Positions 19,276 through 27,947 of a DNA stretch of 64,000 nt are shown here, one piece after another. Below the pieces are notes generated by a model. It was not told the origin of the DNA, did not search any database, and was given only the letters and a program-made list of their open reading frames with translations. The translations under genes were made by a program, and so were the position numbers. Every line of letters begins with the position of its first letter. The first letter of the stretch is position 1. This DNA comes from Egicoccus sp. AB-alg2 (GTDB lineage Bacteria; Actinomycetota; Nitriliruptoria; Nitriliruptorales; Nitriliruptoraceae): contig NZ_JBGUAX010000001.1 of the NCBI RefSeq assembly GCF_041821065.1, positions 310,001 through 374,000 of the forward strand. The letters run 5' to 3'.

Positions 19276-21372
19276 CTAGAAGGTCGGCACGTCCGCGGTG
19301 TCGCGGTCCCAGTGGATGCGCAGGTCGGTGCCGCGCACCTCGTGGTCGACGCCGCGGTCGGCGTCGACGCTGACGTCGACCCAGCCACCGGCGATCGGGA
19401 CGTGACGCAGCACCAGCCGCCGGAACGGCGGCGGCCACAGCGGCGCCAGCGTCAGGCGGCCGTCGGGCACCTCCGCCCGGGGCCGCAGACAGGCGCGCAG
19501 CATGAGCAGCCCCGCCGCCGCCGACCACGCCTGCGGGCGGCAGGCGGCCGGGTACGGGACGGGGAAGTCCCCGGCGGCACGCGGCACCCCGGCGAACAGC
19601 TCCGGCAGGCGATAGCGGAAGTAAGGGGCGGCGGACACCAGTCCCTTCATCAGCGCCACGGCGGCGTCCCGTTGTCCCGTGACCGCGCAGCCCCAGATCG
19701 CGAGGGCGGTGTCGTGTGGCCAGACCGAGCCGGCGTGGTACGAGACGGGGTTGTAGCCCGCGGCGGTGGTGGCGAGCGTGCGCAGGCCCCAGCCGTTGTT
19801 CAGCGTCGGGGATGCCAGGCGCCTGGCGATCGCGGCCGCCTGCGGCACGTCCAGCAGCCCCGAGGCCAGGACGTGCCCCATGTTGCTGGCGGGGCCGTCG
19901 ACGGGCCGTCCGTGCCCGTCGAGCGCGATCGCCAGGTAGGGCCCCTCATCGTCCTCGAGCCAGTACGTCTCGTGGAAACGGCGTCGCAACGCCGTCGCGT
20001 AGGCATGCCAGGAAGCGGCCCCGGGGCGGCCGAACCGGTCGAGCAGTTCGGCGCCGCGCCGGGCGGCGTCGTAGGCGTAGGCCTGCACCTCCACCAACGC
20101 GATCGGCGGGTCGGGGAGACGACCGTCGGCGTACTGCACGCCGTCGTGGCTGTCCTTCCAGCCCTGGTTCGCCAGGCCCCGCTCGCCCTGCTGTGCGTAC
20201 TCGAGCAGCCCGTCGCCGTCGGGATCACCGAAGGCGCGCATCCACTCGAGCGCGGCTTCGAGGTTCGGCAGCAGGTCGGCGACCTCGTCCTCGGGCATCC
20301 CCCAGCGCCACGCCTCGTGCAACAGGACGACGAACAGTGGCGTCGCGTCGATCGTCCCGTAGTAGTTGGGCGGCAGGTCACCGCGGTGGGCGAGGCTCCC
20401 GCGCCGGATCTCGTGCAGGATCTTGCCGGGCGCTTCCTCGGTGTCCGCGTCCAGTCGGCGACCCTGCCGCCGGGCGAGGGTCCGCAGCGTGCCGGCGGCG
20501 ACGTCCAGCCCGGTGGGCAGGGACATCCACGCCGTCCAGAGCGCGTCACGACCGAACAGGGTCAGGTACCAGGGACTGCCGGCCGCGGTGAACCGGTCCT
20601 CCGGGGCGCGTGGATCGCGCAGCCGCAGAGAGGCCAGGTCCTGCAGCCCCCGCCGCACCAGACGCGTCATGCGGCCTTCCGAGCAGGAGAAGTGCACCTC
20701 GGGCGGACCCGGACGAGTAGGCGGTCGCCCCATCGCGTCGCCCGGGGTGCCGCGGGGCCGCTCGGTCCCGTAGACGTCGGTCACCTCGACGTCGAGGTGG
20801 TGGCGCACCTCGGCCCCCGGGGCGAGGTGCACGCGCCAGCACAGGCCGTCGTCGAACGGCTCGACACCGTCGCTGCCCCGGATCACCGTCTGTCCCACGC
20901 CGTCGCCCTGCTCGAGCAGCAGGTGGCCAGCCATCGCCCGTGACGTCACCGGCGGCAGGGTCCGGCCGTGCTTGACGTCGAAGATGTAGGCGAAGTCGTT
21001 GCCGACCCGGAGCTCCAGCCGCACCGTCACGGGCTGCCGTCCCCGGTTCTCCAGGACGTACTCCTCGCGCAGCGAGCCGTCGACGATCCGGTGCCGGGTC
21101 ACCAACAGGCTCGGGTCGACGGCGTGGTCGGCCGAGGGGGCGACGTAGGCGTGGAAGACGGCACGCGACGCGTCCACGGCGCGACCCGCGAGGGGTCGTG
21201 GACGCTCACCATCGATGCGTAGCTCCAGGCGGTCCAGCATCCGGGTGTCGCGCAGGAAGAAGCCCTGGTCCCCGCCTCGCCGGACGTCCCCGTCCGGGCC
21301 GGACACGACGAACACCTCGCCGCGGACGCAGGTGACCTCGCCGAGCGGACCGACGTGGGCGTAGTCGGTCAT
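19276..21372 (-). CDS. Amylo-alpha-1,6-glucosidase / glycogen-debranching-like protein
   Basis: A 698-residue enzyme with an N-terminal GDE-type beta domain (VTCVRGEVFVVSGPDGDVRRGGDQGFFLRDTRMLDRLELRIDG) and a C-terminal (alpha/alpha)6 catalytic barrel (SPWYLTLFGRDALWTAWMSL, NQGWKDSHDGVQYADG, YHAGSVWPHDTALAIWG). Such proteins release branched glucose or act on alpha-linked oligosaccharides. ATG 21372 is chosen by homology, but its ribosome site is weak; a GTG at 21420 with GAGG seven bases upstream would add 16 residues. It faces the GT4 gene, so a polysaccharide is probably made and degraded by this cluster. Confidence 0.88.
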   Translation of the reverse strand: MTDYAHVGPLGEVTCVRGEVFVVSGPDGDVRRGGDQGFFLRDTRMLDRLELRIDGERPRPLAGRAVDASRAVFHAYVAPSADHAVDPSLLVTRHRIVDGSLREEYVLENRGRQPVTVRLELRVGNDFAYIFDVKHGRTLPPVTSRAMAGHLLLEQGDGVGQTVIRGSDGVEPFDDGLCWRVHLAPGAEVRHHLDVEVTDVYGTERPRGTPGDAMGRPPTRPGPPEVHFSCSEGRMTRLVRRGLQDLASLRLRDPRAPEDRFTAAGSPWYLTLFGRDALWTAWMSLPTGLDVAAGTLRTLARRQGRRLDADTEEAPGKILHEIRRGSLAHRGDLPPNYYGTIDATPLFVVLLHEAWRWGMPEDEVADLLPNLEAALEWMRAFGDPDGDGLLEYAQQGERGLANQGWKDSHDGVQYADGRLPDPPIALVEVQAYAYDAARRGAELLDRFGRPGAASWHAYATALRRRFHETYWLEDDEGPYLAIALDGHGRPVDGPASNMGHVLASGLLDVPQAAAIARRLASPTLNNGWGLRTLATTAAGYNPVSYHAGSVWPHDTALAIWGCAVTGQRDAAVALMKGLVSAAPYFRYRLPELFAGVPRAAGDFPVPYPAACRPQAWSAAAGLLMLRACLRPRAEVPDGRLTLAPLWPPPFRRLVLRHVPIAGGWVDVSVDADRGVDHEVRGTDLRIHWDRDTADVPTF

Positions 21373-21575
21373 GCCGGACCACCGGCGCAGGGTCTGACCG
21401 ACGATCGACGTCGCATGCACGAACCGCCTCGCTCGTCGCCGATCCTCCGGTACCGCCGGCGGCTGCGGCAGGGACCAAGGCCTCTTTGCGGCCGGAGGGC
21501 GGCACGGAGCATGGGTGGTGACCCTCCCGACGGTGCTCTCGACTGCTTTCGACGGGGAATCGCGAGGTGAGTGAC

Positions 21576-23165
21576 ATGCGACCACGGGACGCCTTCTTCG
21601 TGGTGCTCGGCAGCGTGCTGGCGCTGATCGGACTCGGCACGATCGCCGGGGGCGCCGCGCTCCTCTGGGCCCACAACACCCAACGCGACGCGGACGGTTG
21701 GTTCACCAGTTCCCGCTTCGAGATCAGCTCCGACGGCTACGCCCTGACGGCGGAGGACGTGGAATTCCTCGAACCGGAAGGCGCGGTCGACGCGATTCCC
21801 TTGCTCACGCCCCTCGAGACCCGGGTCGCCGTCGACGCACCGGCCGGAGACGAGGTCTTCGTCGGCATCGCCCGGACCAGCGACCTCGACGCGTACCTCG
21901 ACGGGGTGCGGCACGACGAGATCGTCTCGCTGGACGCCCCGCGCGCGACGACGCGCGAGGTGCCCGGTGATGGTCCGCCGGCGGCGCCGGCCGCCCAGGA
22001 CATCTGGGTGGCCAGCGAGCGGGGCAGCGGGTCGGTGGAACTCACCTGGACGCCCGAGTCCGGCCGCTGGGGCATCGCGGTGATGAACGCGGACGCGTCC
22101 GCACCCGTCGCCGTCGAGGCCCAGGGTGCCGTGCGCACCGACGTGCTGGGGCCGACGGGCTGGACGTTGATCGCCACCGGCCTGGCCGTCCTGGTGCTCG
22201 GTTCCGTGTTGATCGGCCTCGGTGTGGCGGGGGCCGGACCCGCCGCGCCCGGCGGACCCCAGGCGCCCGGCCGGCCGACCGTCGCGGCGGCCGGTGGGAG
22301 CGCCTGGCGACCGGCGGCGCCCGACGACGCGGCCGTCGGCTCCGGTGGCTCGGGCAGCAGCCCGGCTGGCGCGGGCAGCAGCCCCGCTGGCGCGGGCAGC
22401 GGCCCCGGCGGCCCGGCCGCTGGTGGTGAGCGCGCCACGGGACCCGGCCGCCATCCCCTGCGGCTGTGGGCCGAACTCGATCCCGCCCTCAGCCGGTGGC
22501 AGTGGCTGGTGAAGTGGCTGCTTGCCCTGCCGCACGTGTTCCTGCTGCTGTTCCTGTGGCTGGCCTTCGTGGTGCTGACCTTCGTGGCCGGTCTCGCGAT
22601 CCTCTTCACGGGTCGCTACCCCCGGCCCATCTTCACGTTCAACGTCGGGGTCCTGCGCTGGAGTTGGCGGGTCACGGCCTACGCGTTCGGTCTGCTGTCG
22701 ACCGACCGCTACCCGCCCTTCACGCTCGAGCCGACCGACTACCCGGCCGACCTGGAGCTCGCCTATCCGGAACGGCTCTCCCGAGGACTCGTGCTGGTGA
22801 AGTGGTGGCTCCTCGTGCTGCCCCACTACCTGGTGCTGGCCGTGCTGACCGGCGCCGCGACGTGGTCGCTCGGCACCACGCCCGACGGCGACGACATCAC
22901 GATCGGCGGCGGCCTCGTCGGCCTGCTGGTGCTGATCGCGGTCGTCGTCCTGCTCGTGCGCGGTGCCTACCCGCGGCCGCTGTTCGACCTGGTCGTGGGC
23001 CTGCAGCGCTGGATCCACCGCGTGATCGTCTACGCGGCCCTCATGACGGACGTCTACCCGCCCTTCCGGCTCGACCAGGGCGGCGAGGAGGCGCCCGCGC
23101 CCGGCCCGCCCCCGGCGCCACCCGGACGGCCCGAGACCCGCGCACCCGTGGCGGCCGACCACTGA
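21576..23165 (+). CDS. Membrane protein with two DUF4389 units
   Basis: A 529-residue envelope protein. A membrane helix (about residues 8-30) is followed by an extracytoplasmic beta-rich domain to about 185, a second helix (about 190-212), and a Gly/Pro/Ala/Ser-rich linker (215-290) with PAGAGSS repeats. Two DUF4389 modules follow, each ending in the signature RYPRPIF.FNVGVLRWSWRV..YAFGLLSTDRYPPF (second copy: YPRPLFDLVVGLQRWIHRVIVYAALMTDVYPPF). Function is unknown. ATG 21576 has GAGG eight bases upstream; GTG 21567 is possible. It is divergent from the debranching-like gene. Confidence 0.82.
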   Translation: MRPRDAFFVVLGSVLALIGLGTIAGGAALLWAHNTQRDADGWFTSSRFEISSDGYALTAEDVEFLEPEGAVDAIPLLTPLETRVAVDAPAGDEVFVGIARTSDLDAYLDGVRHDEIVSLDAPRATTREVPGDGPPAAPAAQDIWVASERGSGSVELTWTPESGRWGIAVMNADASAPVAVEAQGAVRTDVLGPTGWTLIATGLAVLVLGSVLIGLGVAGAGPAAPGGPQAPGRPTVAAAGGSAWRPAAPDDAAVGSGGSGSSPAGAGSSPAGAGSGPGGPAAGGERATGPGRHPLRLWAELDPALSRWQWLVKWLLALPHVFLLLFLWLAFVVLTFVAGLAILFTGRYPRPIFTFNVGVLRWSWRVTAYAFGLLSTDRYPPFTLEPTDYPADLELAYPERLSRGLVLVKWWLLVLPHYLVLAVLTGAATWSLGTTPDGDDITIGGGLVGLLVLIAVVVLLVRGAYPRPLFDLVVGLQRWIHRVIVYAALMTDVYPPFRLDQGGEEAPAPGPPPAPPGRPETRAPVAADH

Positions 23166-23429
23166 GCCGGTCGTCGTGCGTCCGCGCGGGCCGAGGTCCC
23201 GTCGGTGTCCGTCGACGCCGTCGAACCGGTCCGTCGCGCCACCGCCGCGGCCGAGCGCCTGCTGGACATGGCGCTGCTCGCGACCGGCGCACCTGGCAAC
23301 CCGGTAGCCGGACACCACCACCGCTGCGCCCACGAGCGCGGCCTGCGCCCTGTGGCCGATGAATGCGGACACCGTCCGTCCGGACGACCTAGCCTTCCGC
23401 ACCACGGGACGAGGGTGAGGGCGGCGAAC

Positions 23430-23780
23430 GTGACGGGAGCCAGGACGCGGTGGTCGGCACTGCTGTGCGCAGCGGTGCTCGCGGTCGGATGCGGCGGTGG
23501 CGGCACGACCGGCGCCGAGCCCACGGGCGACGACGAGGAGCCGGCGGGCTCGCAGGCCGAGGAGGCCGGCGACCAGCAGACCATGCCGGACGTCGTCGGC
23601 ATGCCGGTCGACGACGCCGTCGCGCAACTGGAGGAGGCCGGCTTCACGGTCAGCACGGGCCTCGTGCGTACCACGGAGATGGAGCCAGACCTCGTCTACC
23701 GCACGGAGCCGGCCCCCGGCCGGCAGGTGCAGGACGGCCAGCGGGTCACGCTGCGCGTCGCGGCCGAGCCGCGCGAGTAG
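23430..23780 (+). CDS. PASTA-domain lipoprotein
   Basis: A 116-residue exported protein. The signal peptide ends in AVLAVGC, giving a lipidated Cys21, then an acidic linker (24-48), then one PASTA domain (about 50-112: MPDVVGMPVDDAVAQLEEAGFTV ... EPAPGRQVQDGQRVTLRVA). PASTA domains bind peptidoglycan fragments or act as spacers; here there is no kinase attached. GTG 23430 has GAGGG eight bases upstream; GTG 23415 abuts its only ribosome site. It is followed by a small membrane protein gene at 19 bp. Confidence 0.83.
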   Translation: MTGARTRWSALLCAAVLAVGCGGGGTTGAEPTGDDEEPAGSQAEEAGDQQTMPDVVGMPVDDAVAQLEEAGFTVSTGLVRTTEMEPDLVYRTEPAPGRQVQDGQRVTLRVAAEPRE

Positions 23781-23799
23781 CCGACGGTCAGGGGCAGCG

Positions 23800-23958
23800 A
23801 TGCCGGGCACGGGCGACGACGAGGCACCGGTCACGCTGCACGGCGCGCGACGTCGCCGCCGGCGCTGGTCGTTCGTGGCCGTGCCGGTCACGTTGGGGCT
23901 CTTCTTCTGGTTCCTCGCCTGGGCGATCGAGCGGGCCAGGGAGTACGGCCTGCTCTGA
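23800..23958 (+). CDS. Small single-pass membrane protein
   Basis: A 52-residue protein with a basic stretch (GARRRRRRW) followed by one hydrophobic helix (SFVAVPVTLGLFFWFLAWAI) and a short charged tail, topology N-in. AGGGG lies about six bases before ATG 23800. It is probably co-transcribed with the PASTA lipoprotein gene. No family is recognised. Confidence 0.65.
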   Translation: MPGTGDDEAPVTLHGARRRRRRWSFVAVPVTLGLFFWFLAWAIERAREYGLL

Positions 23959-23964
23959 GCCGCG

Positions 23965-25332
23965 TCAGAGCGCGCGGCCGGGGTTGAGGATTCCTGCCGG
24001 GTCCAGCGCCCGCTTGATGGTGCGCTGGACCTCGAGGTTCGCGGTGCCCACCTCGGCGGCGAGGAACTTGCGCTTGATGCGGCCGACGCCGTGCTCGCCG
24101 GTGATGGTGCCGCCGAGCTCGAGGGCGATCTCCACGACCTCGTCGAAGGCCTCGAGCGTCCGAGCCCGGGCGTCCTCGTCCCCGCGTGGCACGGAGAAGA
24201 GCGGATGGAGGTTGCCGTCGCCGGCGTGCCCGAAGGTGAACACGCGCACCTCGCGACGCTCGGCGACCTCCTCGATGCGGGCGATCAGCTCCGGTACGCG
24301 TGAGCGCGGCACGCCGACGTCGTCCCAGATCGCCTCGCCGAGGCGTTCGATGGCCGGCCCGGCCAGCCGCCGGGCCTGCAGCAGCGCCTCGGCCTCGGCC
24401 GGGTCGCTGGTGAAGGCCGTGTAGCTGGCACCCGCCTGGTCGCACAACGTCGCGGCGCGCTCGACCTCCTCGGCCCGGAGCGGCTCGGGGCTGTCCGACT
24501 GCGCCAGCAGCAGCGCGGCGGCGTCGCGATCGAGCCCCATGTGCTTCCAGTCGTCTACGACCCCGACGGTGGCACGGTCCATGATCTCCAGCAACGACAG
24601 CTGCAACCCCGAGCGGGCGATCGCGGCGACGGCGTCGCCCGCGGCGGCCGCGGTCGGGAAGAACGCCACCATCGTGCTGGCACCGGACGGCGCAGGCCGC
24701 AACCGCACCCGGACCCGCGTGACGATGCCCAGCGTCCCCTCGGACCCGACCAGCAGTTGGGTCAGGTCGTAGCCGGCCACGCCCTTGATGGTGCGGCGTC
24801 CGGTCTCGATCACGGTGCCGTCGGCCAACACCACCTCGAGGCCGAGCACGTAGTCGCGGGTCACGCCGTACTTCACGCAGCACAACCCGCCGGCGTTCGT
24901 CGCGACGTTCCCACCGATCGAGCAGAACGTCTGGCTCGCGGGATCGGGCGGGTAGAACAGGCCCTGGTCGCCGACCGCGGTCGACAGGTCGGCGTTGATC
25001 ACCCCTGGCTCGACGACCGCCATCTGGTCCACGGGGTCGATGTCGAGGATGCGGTCCATGCGCTCGAGGCACAGGACGAGGGCGCCGTCGATGGCGGACG
25101 CGCCGCCGCACAGGCTGGAGCCGGCACCCCGAGGGACGATCGGCACCCGGTGCGCGGCGGCCACCTTCACGGCCGCAGCCACGTGCTCGGTCGTCGTGGC
25201 GAACGCCACCCCGACGGGCTGTCCGGGCTGCACCCAGTCGGTGCGGTCGTAGCGGTAGCCCTCCACGATGTCCGGATCGGTGACCAGCGCACCGTCCGGC
25301 AGCGCCTCGGCCAGTTGCTCGAGAAACGTCAC
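23965..25332 (-). CDS. FAD-linked oxidase, glycolate oxidase / D-lactate dehydrogenase type
   Basis: A 455-residue flavoprotein of the GlcD/DLD group, oxidising a 2-hydroxy acid. The FAD-binding domain runs from about residue 35 to 215, with VPIVPRGAGSSLCGGA, GGNVATNAGGLCCVKYGVTRDYVLGLEVVLADG and GYDLTQLLVGSEGTLGIVTRVRVRL. The substrate/cap domain follows, with FTFGHAGDGNLHPLF and GTITGEHGVGRIKRKFL near the C-terminus. GTG 25332 has GGGGGAG four bases upstream. No iron-sulfur partner gene (GlcF) is adjacent, so it may pass electrons directly to quinone. The substrate is not determinable. Confidence 0.92.
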   Translation of the reverse strand: MTFLEQLAEALPDGALVTDPDIVEGYRYDRTDWVQPGQPVGVAFATTTEHVAAAVKVAAAHRVPIVPRGAGSSLCGGASAIDGALVLCLERMDRILDIDPVDQMAVVEPGVINADLSTAVGDQGLFYPPDPASQTFCSIGGNVATNAGGLCCVKYGVTRDYVLGLEVVLADGTVIETGRRTIKGVAGYDLTQLLVGSEGTLGIVTRVRVRLRPAPSGASTMVAFFPTAAAAGDAVAAIARSGLQLSLLEIMDRATVGVVDDWKHMGLDRDAAALLLAQSDSPEPLRAEEVERAATLCDQAGASYTAFTSDPAEAEALLQARRLAGPAIERLGEAIWDDVGVPRSRVPELIARIEEVAERREVRVFTFGHAGDGNLHPLFSVPRGDEDARARTLEAFDEVVEIALELGGTITGEHGVGRIKRKFLAAEVGTANLEVQRTIKRALDPAGILNPGRAL

Positions 25333-25666
25333 GGCACTCCCCCGTCTCGGCACGGCCGAGCGTAGAAGGCCGAGTCCCTCCACGTCACCGGAAGGCTCCG
25401 CTGCCGGACCCGTGGGTCACCGCACCTCGTATCCGTGACCTGGGGCCACAGCCGTACGGTCCTCGACTGCGGTTGGGGCGGGCATCACGGGTGGCGATGG
25501 TCGGGCGCGGGTCGTGGCCTCGTTGGGACGCGGTCGGGCAGACGAACCCCCGGCGTCGGATCGCGCATTCGGACACTGGTCCGGCCCGTAGTGGGCCGCG
25601 CTCTCGCGCAGTACGGTCAGCGGCGGACGGCCGGGGGTGGGCCCGCCGTCGCGGGAGGGTTGGCAG
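25333..25666. other. Intergenic region between divergent oxidase and PTS genes
   Basis: This 334-bp stretch has no convincing gene on either strand. It must contain the promoters of both divergent units. The only clear structure is a 6-bp stem with a five-base loop (CGGCCC at 25582-25587, GGGCCG at 25593-25598) in the likely leader of the PTS transcript. Confidence 0.6.
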
Positions 25667-27157
25667 GTGGACGCGTTCACCAACGTCCTCGAGTTCCTCG
25701 CGACCAACATCTTCAGCGAGGTCGCGATCCTCATCGGTCTCATCACGATGGTCGGCCTGCTGCTGCAGCGGGCCCCCATCGAGGACACCGTGGCCGGCTC
25801 GCTGCGGGCGGCCATCGGTGTCATCGTCCTGTTCATCGGCGTCGACGTGTTCGTCGAGGGCCTGGTCGCCTTCCAGACGATCGTCGCCAGCGCGGTGGGC
25901 CTCGAGCCGCCGACGGCGACGAACACGCTCGCCGACTTCCTCGGCCAGCACGGTGGCAGCGTCGCGCTGATCATCGCACTGGGGTTCCTGCTGCACCTGA
26001 TCGTGGTGCGGGTCCTCGGCACGCGGTACGTGTACCTGACCGGCCACCTGTTGTTCTGGATCTCCGTGGTCGTGGCGGCGTCGCTGGTGCAGGTCTTCGG
26101 CGACGTCGGCCAGTGGACGCTGGTGGCGGTCGGCTCCATCGTCGTGGCCGCCTACTGGACGATCCAGCCCCTCGCACTGGCGCCGCTGATGCGTCGGGTC
26201 ATCAAGAGCGACGACTGGGGGTTCGGGCACACGTCCAGCCTCGCGGCGTGGATGGCCGGCACCTTCGGGCGGTTCCTGGGTGACCGCGAGCGGCACGACA
26301 CCGAGCAGCTGCGGCTGCCGAAGCAGCTGTCCTTCTTCAAGGACGTCAACGTCAGCACCGCGCTCGTCATCGCCGTCATCCTCCTGCTGGCCGCCGCATT
26401 CGCGGACCCGACCGTGCTGGCCGAGCAGGCGACCACCTACAACGAGGACATCAATCCCTGGATGTGGACGCTGATCGCCTCGCTGCGGTTCGCTGCCGGC
26501 ATCGCGATCCTGCTCTTCGGCGTGCGGATGTTCCTGGCCGAGATCGTCCCGGCCTTCAAGGGCATCTCCGAGCGGCTGATCCCGGCGTCACGACCGGCAC
26601 TCGACGCCCCGACGGTCTTCCCCTTCGCGCCGACGGCGGTGATGCTGGGCTTCGTGTCGAGCACCATCGTCTTCCTCGTCTTCATGGGGATCTTCGCGGC
26701 CGCCGGCTGGTTCGTGCTCGTCCCGCCGATGATCATGCTGTTCTTCCCGGGTGCGGCTGCCGCCGTGTTCGGCAACGCCGTCGCGGGCTGGCGTGGTGCG
26801 GTCCTGGGCGGGGCCATCAACGGCACCTTCCTCGCCGTCGGTCAGGCCGTCACCTGGGGGCTGCTGTCCGACACCGCGCCCGAGCTCGCGACCCTGGCCG
26901 ATCCCGACTGGTACGTGATCACCTGGCTGCTGCTCGGCCTGGGCTCCCTGACCCAGGGTCTCGGCGAAGCCGGCATCTGGGTCGTCGCCGGCATCATCGT
27001 CGTCGCGTTCGCCGCCTGGATGACGGTGCTCAAGCGACGGGTGACGACGTCCGACGCGGCGCTGACCGGCGAGGCACCCTTCGCGCGACCCGACGCCGCG
27101 CCACCCACGACCGGTAGCAGCGGCGCGACGCGCCGCGACCAGAGGAGCGAACGATGA
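25667..27157 (+). CDS. PTS IIC component, ascorbate/UlaA type
   Basis: Membrane sugar channel of a phosphotransferase system. The 496-residue product has about eleven hydrophobic segments and matches the UlaA (SgaT) superfamily: an early IFSEVAILIGLITMVGLLLQRAPIEDTVAGSLRAAIG, then GGSVALIIALGFLLHLIVVRVLGTRYVYLTGH, the family signature region with basic and histidine residues. The GTG at 25667 has GGGAGGG seven bases upstream. It overlaps the IIB gene by ATGA. Substrate identity cannot be assumed to be ascorbate because no UlaD, UlaE, UlaF or UlaG homologue is adjacent. Confidence 0.9.
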   Translation: MDAFTNVLEFLATNIFSEVAILIGLITMVGLLLQRAPIEDTVAGSLRAAIGVIVLFIGVDVFVEGLVAFQTIVASAVGLEPPTATNTLADFLGQHGGSVALIIALGFLLHLIVVRVLGTRYVYLTGHLLFWISVVVAASLVQVFGDVGQWTLVAVGSIVVAAYWTIQPLALAPLMRRVIKSDDWGFGHTSSLAAWMAGTFGRFLGDRERHDTEQLRLPKQLSFFKDVNVSTALVIAVILLLAAAFADPTVLAEQATTYNEDINPWMWTLIASLRFAAGIAILLFGVRMFLAEIVPAFKGISERLIPASRPALDAPTVFPFAPTAVMLGFVSSTIVFLVFMGIFAAAGWFVLVPPMIMLFFPGAAAAVFGNAVAGWRGAVLGGAINGTFLAVGQAVTWGLLSDTAPELATLADPDWYVITWLLLGLGSLTQGLGEAGIWVVAGIIVVAFAAWMTVLKRRVTTSDAALTGEAPFARPDAAPPTTGSSGATRRDQRSER

Positions 27158-27465
27158 GCCGACCGGACCCGCTGAAGGTCCTGACCGTCTGCGGCGTCGG
27201 CATGGGGTCCAGCCTGATGCTGCGCATGACCGCGGAGGACGTCCTGAAGCGCATGGAGGTCCCCGCCAAGGTCGAGGCCACCGACGTGTCGAGCGCCCGC
27301 GGCATGCAGGCGGACGTCATCATCGGGCAGGGCATGCACACGGAGGCGTTCGAGGGGCGTGCCCCGGTCGTGGTCGGCATCTCGAACTTCATGGACAAGG
27401 ACGGGCTGCAGCAGCAGCTGACCGAGGCATTCGAGGCGCAAGGGTGGCTGGAGCCCCAGCCGTGA
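27154..27465 (+). CDS. PTS IIB component
   Basis: Cytosolic phosphocarrier of 103 residues that passes phosphate from IIA to the sugar. The phosphocysteine is Cys13 in LTVCGVGMGSSLMLRM, the P-loop of the lactose/ascorbate IIB fold. Start codon ATG overlaps the IIC stop (ATGA), and the stop overlaps the IIA start (GTGA), so the three subunits are translationally coupled. Confidence 0.93.
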   Translation: MSRPDPLKVLTVCGVGMGSSLMLRMTAEDVLKRMEVPAKVEATDVSSARGMQADVIIGQGMHTEAFEGRAPVVVGISNFMDKDGLQQQLTEAFEAQGWLEPQP

Positions 27466-27917
27466 GTGAACTGCTCGAGGAGGCGGTGCTCGTCGGCCGG
27501 GCCCGACGCCCGGCCGGGGGGTGGCGCGACGCCATCCGCGTCGCCTGCGACCCATTGGTCGAACGCGAGGCCGTGAGCGAGCACTACCCCCAGCGCTGCA
27601 TCGAGATGGTCGAGGAGCACGGGCCCTACATCGTGCTCGCGCCGGGCATCGCGCTGGCGCACGCCCGCCCCGAGGACGGGGCGCTGCGCCTGGCCGTGGC
27701 CGCCACGACCCTCACCGAGCCGGTCGCGTTCGGTCACGAGGACAACGACCCCGTCGACCTCGTGTTCGCCTTCGGCTCTCCCGACCGTGACCAGCACGTC
27801 GGCCTGCTGTCGGCGTTGGCCACGGCGCTGCTCGGCGGGCTCGCCGACCGCCTGCGCGCGGCCGAGGACGACGAGGCGCTGCAGGCGGCCCTCGCGGAGG
27901 TGGGTGACGGTGGCTGA
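27462..27917 (+). CDS. PTS IIA component
   Basis: Cytosolic phosphocarrier of 151 residues (PTS EIIA type 2, mannitol/fructose fold) that takes phosphate from HPr. The phosphorylated His67 lies in VLAPGIALAHARPEDGA. The start GTG 27462 overlaps the IIB stop by GTGA. The last eight codons form the first copy of a 25-bp tandem duplication. HPr and enzyme I are not in the window. Confidence 0.93.
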   Translation: MSELLEEAVLVGRARRPAGGWRDAIRVACDPLVEREAVSEHYPQRCIEMVEEHGPYIVLAPGIALAHARPEDGALRLAVAATTLTEPVAFGHEDNDPVDLVFAFGSPDRDQHVGLLSALATALLGGLADRLRAAEDDEALQAALAEVGDGG

Positions 27918-27947
27918 CGCGGAGGTGGGTGACGGTGGCTGACGCGG
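27893..27947. repeat. 25-bp tandem duplication across the IIA/SIS junction
   Basis: Two perfect 25-bp copies (27893-27917 and 27918-27942) plus 5 bp of a third. Each copy contains CGGAGG, two GTG codons in one frame and a TGA. Copy 1 ends the IIA gene; copy 2 supplies the ribosome site and start of the SIS gene. The GTG in copy 1 (27904 or 27910) now opens a micro-ORF of 12 or 10 codons that ends at the TGA of copy 2 (27940-27942), because 25 is not a multiple of three. Confidence 0.95.

Noticed and set aside
25667-27465. Assigning ascorbate as the PTS substrate
   Set aside because: Family membership alone does not fix the substrate, and ascorbate catabolic genes are absent here.
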